From Euglena gracilis (taxonomy: Eukaryota; Euglenida; Euglenophyceae; Euglenales), in assembly GCA_039621445.1 (NCBI GenBank), contig CP154956.1, positions 34,197,437-34,261,436 of the forward strand: a stretch of 64,000 nt of DNA, read 5' to 3'. The notes below the pieces were generated by a model that saw nothing but the letters and a program-made list of their open reading frames with translations, was not told the origin of the DNA and searched no databases. The position numbers and the translations under genes are program-made. Positions 21,993 to 30,498 of this stretch are shown here, one piece after another (position 1 is the stretch's first letter; every line of letters starts with the position of its first letter).

Positions 21993-24250
21993 AAACGAAG
22001 TTTTGTCAGATTGGTCAGATGAGCGCGGATAGCGCGTTTTTGTATCTCCTCTTGGAGAATTTGTATGTTTACCGTGTCCCCGTGGGGATTTTGGCGATTT
22101 TGGAGACGAAGTCTTTTGTAGGGACTTACCGTACCGCTAGGAAGACCAGCGGTAGGGTGGTGGGTGTAAGCTGATTGTATCTGTCCCAAAAGTTGTGAGA
22201 GTTTCATTTGTTTGGATACATAGTTCCATCGTTGTTCAAGTGTGAGTTTGTTGTCTGCGAGTTCCTCGCGGTGAATGTCCTTGATAATTGTAGGAATGAA
22301 ATGGAGGAGAACCGCATCGAATTGTTCTTTCATTTGGTTCTCTCCCAGTTCATCAACCTCAGAAGCCAATCCCAACCATTTGGAATACCAAAGGTCGATG
22401 GACTTCCATTTTCGGTCACTGGGCGCGAATTGCCGCCATTTTTTCTCCAGCGTAATTCGCGAAATGAGGCTTGAACAGGTTGACACATATTGGTCAACCA
22501 GTTCATCAAAAGTTATCCGATTCCGGATCACAAGTTGTCGGGCGCGTTCTTTTTCTTCCTTGGGGAGGCAATCAATGAATTCCATCTTGATTACCTCAGG
22601 GTTCCCATCCTGGGTTGGACCCTTCAAGTCCCAGTAGTATGTCCAGTCGCGCCAAAATTGTTTCCAACTTGTGGGATCTCCGTCCCATTGTGGCTTTACC
22701 TTGTTGGCAATTGTGATTGTACCTTTGAAATCACGTTGTGGACCGCGATTTCCATCGTAATTGTTGGGGTAAGGTTGTTGTTGTGGCATTCGCGAATGCG
22801 CATCCATGATGGTACTCATGGTACCGTAAGTACCATGGGTATTTGGCACATCGCAATTCCGCGAATTGTATGGTTGTGGTTCGCCATTCCGCGATTCGGA
22901 TTGTAAAGGGTCGCGATTCCGTGATTCGGGGTGTGACAACATACCAGGGGGGTAGGACCCCCGTTGTTCACCCGCAAATCGGGGAACCGCGGTAAATTCC
23001 GTGTTTCGCATTCGCGATCCATGGCCAATACCTGGGGTAGGGGTATGGCTCATACCGCGAATCAATCCCGATTCGCGAATTTCTTGTTGTAAAACCGGAG
23101 GATTCGCGGTTTTTGTGGTAAAAACCGGTTCATCATCCGAAGATTCACCCTTAGGGGGGGGAATCTTGAGTTGTGGTATAAACGGGCGATTGTAATCGCG
23201 ATTGTAGGCATGTTCATGATCATGTGCATCCGTGGATGCTTGTAGGGCATGCGCATCCGAAGATGCTTGTAGGGGTGCACATACTGCGCTTTTGGAAGGA
23301 TTGGCATCCAACGAATCGCGAATTTGATGCACAAAGTCGCGAGTTGGATGTCGGGCATCCGAAGGTGCTTCGGTTGATGCGCGAAAAGCGCGTTGTGAGC
23401 TGGAAGTTGCATTTTGACCACCGAAAACACGGTTTTCAGGGGCAAAGTGCGGGGGGTTGCGGGAGTTTGCATGAATCTCGTCCAAACTCAATGCAAAATC
23501 TTGGATACTTTGTTCCAATGAACCAACCACTTGGAAAAGGTCCGAAATTCTTTCAACATCACTCTGCAAACGCTTAATACGTTTGCGGTATGAGGGTAAC
23601 TCATCCAAAAGTGGTAGTTTGTCAACAATGGAGGCAAAATCCGCTGAAAGCTTTGGAAAAGTGGTGTCCAAGAATTGGACCCGCTTAACCAAAGTTTCCA
23701 TTGCGGTTGTAATGGTGTTCAACCGATTCTCGGTTTGTGGGGTTGTGGTACCCAACGTGGGTTGGAGTACCCCTACCGCATTTTCAGCGGTTTTGTCATC
23801 CAACATTGTAGAAAGTCGGTTTTCCAACACCGAGATTTGTTGTTTTAGTGTGAGAACTTTTTGGGTGACCGAATTTTCGGTCCTCATCAAGGTGTCACAA
23901 AATTCTTGTAAGTTTTCCTGATTTTTCGCAAGCATTTGGTCGTAAAATGTGCGAAAATCAAGGGGTAGTTCGAATTCGCGAACCGTTTGTCCATCCGAGG
24001 ATGGTTGGAGTCCGGAGACCCTTGTAGAAAGTGTTTGTACACGTTTTTGTAAATGGGAAGTGGTGGATTGTAAGGTTTTGTGTTGGGTATTCAAATCCGC
24101 AAGTGCGGTTTCAATGCCGGTGATATCCGGAATTGATTTTTGAATACCGTTGCACCGTTTGTGCAAATGCGCAAACGCGGATTCGATTTTGTTCACATCC
24201 GCTTGTAACTGATTGTGCAAATCGGTTACAGTGGATCGTAATGCTCCCAT
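21993..24250 (-). CDS. Element M Gag: coiled coil and capsid-like core
   Basis: Minus-strand frame from 24250. The first 270 residues are heptad-rich with Leu/Ile spacing typical of coiled coil (VTDLHNQLQADVNKIES, TLKQQISVLENRLS). A polar linker of about 230 residues follows. The Gag core begins near residue 510 (KPQWDGDPTSWKQFWRDW) and has the usual long alpha-helical pattern (LTLEQRWNYVSKQMK). The coiled coil continues from the neighbouring register (24340-25698), so Gag was longer originally. Structural capsid protein by family logic. Confidence 0.72.
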
Positions 24251-24339
24251 ACTGGGATTTTTGGTGGAAGTTTCCGCAAAGCGGCGTTGTAACTCCCCAA
24301 TTGCAGTTTGTAGTCCCGAAACATCCGCAAAAGCGGTTT

Positions 24340-25698
24340 TCAGGTCTGCAAACGCAATTTGGAGGTCCGCATTCGCGTTTGTATGGTAGTTATGACCGTT
24401 TCTCGGTCTTGGAGTTCCGCATTCGCGGTTTGTAAGCTAAGAATCACCGCATCGCGGGATTGGAGTTCCGCCGTAGCGGTTTGTAGCGCATTGGACGCAG
24501 TTTCAAATTTTTGTATGTCGTTTTGCCACTTTTCATCCAGGAAATCTTGCCGATGCGCGATTTCCGCCATTTGAGTGTGCAATGTGGTCAAATTGTGGGA
24601 AACTTCACCGCATTTGCAGGAAGTTTGTTCCAAACGAGCAATCCGCTCTTCCAGTTGTTGAGCAAAAGCTCTTTGTACATAGTTTTCGCATATTTGTGCA
24701 AAATTTTGATGAAAACTCGCGTTTTCATCACCCAAACGCAAAATGCGTTCCTGGGATTGTTGTACAACATTGGACAGGGTTGAGAAGTGCTCATATGAGA
24801 CATATGAGCCAAGTTCCGCACCCGTAGGCGCTTTATCCCGTTGTTGTAGGCGGGACTGCATTTCTTGCATTGTATAAGAAAAGTTTTCCAGTTGTGTGAA
24901 CAATTGTTGTAAATTTTGTTGTAAATGTGAAAATTTTGCGTTATTCCGCGATTCCGCGGTTTGGAGGGTCTCTTGTACCTGTTGGAAGTTGTGTACCAAG
25001 GTGTTGCGCAAAAATGCGTCAAAACCTTGGTGGAGGTTCTGAAGGTCCATTGTAGTGGAGTTAAAATTCTTTTGGCAAAATTGTCCAAATTCTTGGATAT
25101 ATTGCCAAAGGAAGTCCAGCTTGCCGAAAACGGCCTTGTGACTGTCTTCATCAAATTGTAGGACTTGGTTCAGTGTTTTAGCGCAATTTTGGACACATGC
25201 TTCGATGTGTCGAAATTGCTGTTGTAGTGGGTGGTTCTCCGGTAAATTTGCGACTACGCGCTCAACGGTATTACTGGAGAACGAATCCCGGTCTTCTTCG
25301 GGGTCATTGTCCATGGGAACAATGACACCGGCAGTGTCCGGGACCACCAACCGCATTTCAGCGGACCAAGGTAGTTCTGGGATTTCTCCCAATTGTGGAG
25401 GGGGGGGCAAGTCCCGAATGGGGCTTACCGGTGGTAGGGCCGGAGGGGGTTGGAAAAAAAAAGGTGTTTCCAACCCGTCCTCGTAAGGGGGGGGCTCTGT
25501 AGGCAATTGGGTGCCAAAAGGCACTAATTGCCAGTTCCGTTCGGGCATTCTGCCCACTTGTGAGTCAGACTCCGCATAAGCGGAAGGGGTCCATATACCC
25601 ATTATAGGGTTATGTTGTACCGCAAATGCGGCTGTTTTAACATTGGTCCGCGAATGCGGGTTGGGTCCGTAGACCCTTGTAGGGGGGGGTACCGCCAA
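24340..25698 (-). CDS. Element M Gag N-terminal coiled-coil segment
   Basis: A 452-residue frame, almost certainly the upstream half of the Gag at 21993-24250, separated by a frame break near 24350. A proline-rich start (QLPTEPPPYEDG, PPPALPPVSP) leads into several hundred residues of coiled coil (HLQQNLQQLFTQLENFS, AQQLEERIARLEQT, ELQSRDAVILSLQTANAEL). There are no catalytic motifs. Confidence 0.68.
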   Translation of the reverse strand: MAVPPPTRVYGPNPHSRTNVKTAAFAVQHNPIMGIWTPSAYAESDSQVGRMPERNWQLVPFGTQLPTEPPPYEDGLETPFFFQPPPALPPVSPIRDLPPPPQLGEIPELPWSAEMRLVVPDTAGVIVPMDNDPEEDRDSFSSNTVERVVANLPENHPLQQQFRHIEACVQNCAKTLNQVLQFDEDSHKAVFGKLDFLWQYIQEFGQFCQKNFNSTTMDLQNLHQGFDAFLRNTLVHNFQQVQETLQTAESRNNAKFSHLQQNLQQLFTQLENFSYTMQEMQSRLQQRDKAPTGAELGSYVSYEHFSTLSNVVQQSQERILRLGDENASFHQNFAQICENYVQRAFAQQLEERIARLEQTSCKCGEVSHNLTTLHTQMAEIAHRQDFLDEKWQNDIQKFETASNALQTATAELQSRDAVILSLQTANAELQDRETVITTIQTRMRTSKLRLQT

Positions 25699-26087
25699 AG
25701 CGGCTTGGGTCCGAAGTCCCTTGGAGGGGGGGGGTACCGCCGAAGCGGCTTGGGTCCGAAGACCCTTGGAGGGGGGGGTACCGCCGAAGCGGCTTGGTGT
25801 AGGGGGGGGGGCGCCGCCAATGCGGTTTGGGTTCGAAAACCTAGTTGTGGGGGGGGTACCGCCGAAGCGGCTTGGGCGTCCGCCCCTTGTATGGAAAAAT
25901 TTTCAACCGCAGAAGCGGCTTGGGCATCCGCCCCTTGTGGATAAAAATTTTCTGTCGCTAAAGCGACTTGGGCATCCGCCCCTTGTAAGGAAAAATTTCC
26001 TGTCGCCGTAGCGACTTCGTCTGCATTCTGCAGTCCACGAAGCGAACCTATTAACAAGGCATAGTTAATAGGTGCGTTTCCAGTGTG
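25602..26087 (-). repeat. Coding tandem repeats in the N-terminal Gag of element M
   Basis: Six to eight imperfect units of about 45-60 bp encode variants of GADAQAASAVENFSIQ and AASAVPPPPRVFGPKP. C-runs on the coding strand vary in length between units and throw units into different frames. The reading frame ends at the insertion point of element T, so the original N-terminus is not defined. Confidence 0.7.
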
Positions 26088-26093
26088 TGCATG

Positions 26094-26692
26094 TGTGGGC
26101 GGCGGGAGGCGGCCTGGCGCCTGCGCACTGGAATTAGCGAACATTCTGCCCCATTCCGCTACTTTTTTTTACCTGTGTACTTTTCCCCCCCCAGGTTCTC
26201 TCTTTTCCGAATGTTTCATTCAAAGAATTGTGCATGCTGAAGGAAGGACTTTCAAAAATTCAATCTGAGTTCAAGGAAACAATTATCCAAGAAGTTCAAA
26301 AAGTCAATCCGGAAGGTCAATCAAAAGGAAAGAGTTCAAATTCAAAAAAAGGAAGAGCAAGCGGCGCTGGGAATCAAGGTGAAGGTGTTCGTCCGTCCCC
26401 CCCGCTACCCTTTTTTAAATTCAAACCAGGCTTTCCCCCCCCCCCCTACTGCTTCAGAGGCACCCCCAAGGAGTTGGCCAAAAATACCGTTCCCCCCCCC
26501 CCATTTTTTGAATTATTTGACTGCCGGAACCCAGGTTCTGGCTGAATTCAGGGACCGAAAGCCACAAAAAAAGGGAATTTTTGGGACGCGTGTGCCTATT
26601 TTTACCGGAGCGCCGGGTGACTGTTTTCCCCCACTCGGCCTGCCGGGGAGCCCATTCCGCGCACGGTCACCGAACCGGCGAGAGGGGAAAAC
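26094..26692 (+). repeat. 5' LTR of element T
   Basis: About 600 bp, near identical to 39098-39696, beginning TGTGGGCGG and ending GGGGAAAAC directly before the primer site. A Lys/Ser-rich open frame (26228-26545) follows a pyrimidine tract and cag at about 26195. Confidence 0.9.
26228..26545 (+). CDS. Small ORF inside the 5' LTR of element T
   Basis: It encodes MLKEGLSKIQSEFKETIIQE and then a Lys/Ser-rich tail (KGKSSNSKKGRASGAG). The frame is also open upstream to a cttttcccccccccag acceptor-like site, so it could be an exon rather than an ORF starting at this ATG. The 3' LTR carries the same ORF (39230). No known domain. Confidence 0.35.
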   Translation: MCMLKEGLSKIQSEFKETIIQEVQKVNPEGQSKGKSSNSKKGRASGAGNQGEGVRPSPPLPFFKFKPGFPPPPYCFRGTPKELAKNTVPPPPFFELFDCRNPGSG

Positions 26693-26704
26693 TGGTAGCA
26701 GAGG
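26693..26704 (+). promoter_or_regulatory. Primer-binding site of element T
   Basis: TGGTAGCAGAGG abuts the 5' LTR. It is complementary to the 3' end of eukaryotic initiator-methionine tRNAs of the animal type, including the CCA end. Confidence 0.85.
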
Positions 26705-26761
26705 CTTGTTCGTTCTACGTTTTCCATTGAAGGCCATTTTCTCGAGTGCCTTCTTTTTGAA

Positions 26762-29700
26762 ATGCAAAGCGTGCACACCTCCCCAGAATTTTCCACACAC
26801 GAAGAGGCTACGGCCCACCGGGACACAGACAGGATGCCAACCTTTGCGGCGGACTCTGAAGTGGTAGCCCCCACCGCAAGTCTTTCCGATAGCCCTCGGG
26901 AAGCGCAAGAAAACACCCCGAAAAGATACCCCCGATCCCCTGCCCCATCCCCGCTCCCATCCCCACAATCCCCGTTTCCCGCGCTCCCAGCCCCACCCCA
27001 ACTCCCACTCATCCCCCTCCAATCCGAGTCCCTAGTCGATAGCCCTCGAGACTCGTCCCAAGTCCCCCTCCTGTTCCCGAAATCAGCCCAGCCCCAGAGC
27101 TGGGACCCGACCCCCTGGCTACCACCCGGGGCTCCACCCTCTCAGCTTTTCCCCGGGACCCCACCCTTCCCCCAGCTGATCCCTTCCCTGCCCTTCCCGT
27201 TCCCGTTCCCGTCCGAGGTGCCCCACCTGTGGGGCGTCCCGGAGCTGCAGAGTGAGCGGGCCTTTGCTGGCCTGCCGGAGCCCGTGCCCAGTCCGGGGCC
27301 ACCGAGGAGCCCTGATGAGGGCATGCGGGCCATCACATATCACCCCGCCCACGAGCTGGGCCCCGGCGAGTCCGAGGGCCGAGACGGGATCCCCGTCCCC
27401 GTGGCTGGCCTGATCCCATCTGTGCATCCGTCCCTGCAGACTGCTCTGCCACCCGTGCCGGTGGCAGGGCCCTCGCCGTCGCAGATGGCGTCGTCGTCCA
27501 GCCAAGCAGCCATCGCCGCACCGGTGGGAGTGCCGCCTCCCTACCGGTCCCCCAGCGAACACCCGAGCACCACCGCCTTGCACCCGCACTTCCGCACCCC
27601 CCCATCCTCGGTCCGGCCGCACAAGGTGCCGCGGCTGGGCCTCTCCGATGACGAAGGAGATGACGAGGATGAAGGAGAAGGTGAAGGTGATCAACAACGC
27701 CGGGGAGAAGGTCCTCGTGATGACGACGAGGAGTGGCTGGCGGGCGCAGACCAGAGCGAGATGTACGACACCGAGGAGAAGCCGGACGAGGTCATGCAGG
27801 GCCCCCCCGAGTGGGAGGCAGCATACGCTGCGTTGCAGACGCGGATGGACCGCCTCTGCAACACCGTCGACTTCATCGGCTCCAAGGCGAAGGAGATGTG
27901 GGACAGCTGGGCGGCCGTGCAAATGGCCGCCGCCGTGAAGGACAAGGTGGACGAGCAGGGTGTGGCGGTGCAAGAGCTGAAGAAAAGGATGGCGGCCCAA
28001 GAAGGGGCCCACGTGGACCTGATGGAGAACGTGGTGAAGGTGAAGGACGACATCGTCAGACTACATCAAGGAATATCACAACTCCACAAGCTCATGCCCA
28101 TGGTGGCCACGGCGGAGGAGCGGATGACAAGAGTGGAGAAGTACACCCACGACGCGCTCGGAGACGTCGGAGAAGAATTCCGAAGGATCCGGGCGAAGGT
28201 GAAGGAGGCGGAAGACAACGCCGCGGCCGCGGTGATGGCGGTGAAGAGCGGCGTACCGACGACTGGACTCGCCGAGCTGGTGGAGGTGGCGCACCTCAAG
28301 GCCGCCGTGCAGGAGCTGCTGCAAGAGAAGGAGCGGCAGCGGGCCGAGAACGTCCAGATGCAGGGGAAGCTCAACGCCGTCGAGGTGCAGATGGCCGCCT
28401 TCACCGCCAAGGTGGAGGCGACTGCGGTGGCGCAGGGCAAGGCGGTGGAGGTGACGCCGCGCCTGGTGGAGCAGCTGCAGTATCAGCAGGCCGAGAACGC
28501 CTGGCTGAAGGAGCAGGTCAAGTTCCTGGTGGCGCAGGTGTCCTCCCTCACCACCAAGGTGGAGGCAGCCGCGGCCAAGGAGCCAAAGGCCGCTGAGCTG
28601 CCGCCGCTGATCGTGGGGAGGATCCAGAAGGTGGAGACGGAGATCCAGAAGGTGGGAGCCCAAGCCCAAGGGCTGACCGTGGTCGTGCAACGGCTCGCCT
28701 GGGACAGCCCCGGTGACAAGATCCGGGTGGTGGAGGCCGAAGTGCAGAAGGTGAACGTCCAGACGCAGGCCGTGGTGATGGCCGTGCAGAGGCTGGACCA
28801 GATCGTCTCGAAGGTGATCGTATCCTCCCAAGCCAAGGCGGTGCCGGCCATGCCCGCCAAGGCTCCGCCACCCCCGGCCGAGCAGCAGCCGGTGCCGGTG
28901 GCCCGGCAGCAACCAGTGCCAGAGGTGAGAACGGTCCAGATGGAGAAGCCCATGCAGGAGGAGTCCGTGGTGCAGGAGAAGCCGTCGTCCACCCTCCGAC
29001 CAGCTCTCCGGCTGGTCCGGAAGCAGGCCGCGGCGGGAGGGGGCGGGGTGCCGTCCCTCTCCATCGCCCGCCTGACCACGCCGTCCGCCGTCCCCGTCGC
29101 CAGCGCGTCCGCGGTGCGAGAGGTCCGCATCGCCCCGGTGCAGGCCCAGCCAGCGGCCCTGCACTTCCTCCCGGCGCCGCTGGTGGACTCCGTCATCGGC
29201 CTCCACCCGGGCCGGTTCTCCGGGCATCCGGAGGACTGGCCGCAGTGGTGGAGGCGATGGCTCCTGTTCCTTCGGGAACTCGAGCAGGCGTGGCCGTCCA
29301 TCACGTCAGCTCAGCGCCTCGCCATGTTCCGCGCGGCTTTGGACGAGGCCACGGTGCTGATGCTGGACGAGGAGATCGAGACCAAAGGAGAGGTGGAGTA
29401 TGCCGTGCTGTTCGCGGAGGTGGACCTGGCGAACGGCGGCGAGGACAAGGAGGTCCTGCGGCGGCGAATGAGGAAGCTGAAGCTGGTGACGAGCGGGAAG
29501 CTGACCGAGAAGTCCTGGAGGGAGTACTACGCGCAGATGGCGTCCATGGCGAGGCAGGTGGGCATGGAGGAGGAGGAGCTGGGGAAGCTCCTCGTGGAGG
29601 CCATGCCCCTCCACCCCTGGCGTCGGAAGGTGGCGCAGGAGGAGGACAAGCGGGTGGGTCACCGGTCCATCGTGCTGGAGGGCCTGCCGATGGACGCGAC

Positions 29701-30457
29701 GGTGGAGGAGGTGAAGGAGATGATCAAGCAAGAGACCACGGTGGCCCCCGCCTCGGTGCGGAAGGCGGGGCGCCGCTTCGTGGTGGTGCCAGTGGGCGAC
29801 GAGCACCGCACCCTGGTGAAGGCCGTGTACGACCGCCAGCGGCTCGAGGGCGGCAGCATCGTCACGGTGACGGCCGACTCGTGCGACCTACCGGCGAAGG
29901 ACATCCACAACCTCATGGTGAGATGGCTGCGGATGGAGGCGAAGATGGCTCCCGAGAAGGAGAAGGAGATCCCGGAGAAGCGGCCGGTACCACGGTGGCA
30001 GCGGGACGTGGAGGTCGACGACACCACCGAGGAGCCGTACATCCAGGAGGTGGAGAAGACGAACGTGCCGCCGAAGAAGGAGAAGCAAGCGCAGCAACCA
30101 CGTCCGCCGACGCCGCCGGTGCCCACGCCCCAAGGCAAGGGACAAGGCCAAGGGGGACGTGGGTACCCGGAGCAGTGGTCATCGAGCCCATGGACGAGTG
30201 AAGAAGGAAAAGGAAAGGGTGGATACCAAGCCGAGCAGTGGTCATCGAGTGCATGGCAAGGAAATGAAGGAAAAGGAAAAGGTGGTGGGTACCAAGGCGA
30301 GCAATGGACATCGAATGGCCCAAGACAAGATGAAGGCAAAGGAAAAGGCAAGGCAAAAGGTGGAGCCAAAGGAGATCAAGGAAAAGGAAAGTCCAAGGGC
30401 AAAGGCAAGGACGGCAAGAGCAACGTCTCGGCCGTCCAGGAGCAGTATCATGAGTGA
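26762..30457 (+). CDS. Element T Gag: coiled coil, capsid-like core, RRM-like domain, GK-rich tail
   Basis: 1231 codons, opening shortly after the primer site. Residues 1-300 are Pro/Ser-rich. An acidic patch (DDEGDDEDEGEGEGD) lies near residue 300. Residues about 360-700 are coiled coil (VAVQELKKRM, AAVQELLQEKERQRAEN, QYQQAENAWLKEQVKFL). A Gag core from about 800 starts LHPGRFSGHPEDWPQWWRRW. At about 965-1040 the pattern SIVLEGLPMDATVEEVKEM ... RRFVVVPVGDEHRTL looks like an RRM fold, and there is no CCHC knuckle. The tail has EQWSSS and GKGKGG repeats. The stop is TGA 30455-30457, followed by CGG and a strong stem, with the next domain in the same frame. The track start is taken as given; other in-frame ATGs exist. 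Confidence 0.85.
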   Translation: MQSVHTSPEFSTHEEATAHRDTDRMPTFAADSEVVAPTASLSDSPREAQENTPKRYPRSPAPSPLPSPQSPFPALPAPPQLPLIPLQSESLVDSPRDSSQVPLLFPKSAQPQSWDPTPWLPPGAPPSQLFPGTPPFPQLIPSLPFPFPFPSEVPHLWGVPELQSERAFAGLPEPVPSPGPPRSPDEGMRAITYHPAHELGPGESEGRDGIPVPVAGLIPSVHPSLQTALPPVPVAGPSPSQMASSSSQAAIAAPVGVPPPYRSPSEHPSTTALHPHFRTPPSSVRPHKVPRLGLSDDEGDDEDEGEGEGDQQRRGEGPRDDDEEWLAGADQSEMYDTEEKPDEVMQGPPEWEAAYAALQTRMDRLCNTVDFIGSKAKEMWDSWAAVQMAAAVKDKVDEQGVAVQELKKRMAAQEGAHVDLMENVVKVKDDIVRLHQGISQLHKLMPMVATAEERMTRVEKYTHDALGDVGEEFRRIRAKVKEAEDNAAAAVMAVKSGVPTTGLAELVEVAHLKAAVQELLQEKERQRAENVQMQGKLNAVEVQMAAFTAKVEATAVAQGKAVEVTPRLVEQLQYQQAENAWLKEQVKFLVAQVSSLTTKVEAAAAKEPKAAELPPLIVGRIQKVETEIQKVGAQAQGLTVVVQRLAWDSPGDKIRVVEAEVQKVNVQTQAVVMAVQRLDQIVSKVIVSSQAKAVPAMPAKAPPPPAEQQPVPVARQQPVPEVRTVQMEKPMQEESVVQEKPSSTLRPALRLVRKQAAAGGGGVPSLSIARLTTPSAVPVASASAVREVRIAPVQAQPAALHFLPAPLVDSVIGLHPGRFSGHPEDWPQWWRRWLLFLRELEQAWPSITSAQRLAMFRAALDEATVLMLDEEIETKGEVEYAVLFAEVDLANGGEDKEVLRRRMRKLKLVTSGKLTEKSWREYYAQMASMARQVGMEEEELGKLLVEAMPLHPWRRKVAQEEDKRVGHRSIVLEGLPMDATVEEVKEMIKQETTVAPASVRKAGRRFVVVPVGDEHRTLVKAVYDRQRLEGGSIVTVTADSCDLPAKDIHNLMVRWLRMEAKMAPEKEKEIPEKRPVPRWQRDVEVDDTTEEPYIQEVEKTNVPPKKEKQAQQPRPPTPPVPTPQGKGQGQGGRGYPEQWSSSPWTSEEGKGKGGYQAEQWSSSAWQGNEGKGKGGGYQGEQWTSNGPRQDEGKGKGKAKGGAKGDQGKGKSKGKGKDGKSNVSAVQEQYHE

Positions 30458-30498
30458 CGGGGCCGCCCAGGCCCCAGGGATGGGGGTCTGGGCCGGCC
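30455..30498 (+). promoter_or_regulatory. Possible readthrough signal: UGA-CGG plus stem-loop
   Basis: The Gag stop UGA (30455-30457) is followed by CGG and, from 30461, a 15-bp stem (5' arm 30461-30475, 7-nt loop 30476-30482, 3' arm 30483-30498, one bulged C at 30493 and one G-U). UGA followed by CGG with a nearby stem is the context of known leaky stops in several plant RNA viruses. The frame is open and in register on both sides. Confidence 0.55.

Noticed and set aside
25620-26050. CRISPR-like array from regularly repeated units
   Set aside because: Units are in-frame coding repeats of a eukaryotic Gag with variable length and no unique spacers.
27119-29304. Long minus-strand ORFs (His/Leu-rich, Ala/Thr-rich) opposite the T gag
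   Set aside because: Shadows of a GC-rich, heptad-repeat coding strand. The same shadows appear opposite the second copy at 62.6-63.9 kb.
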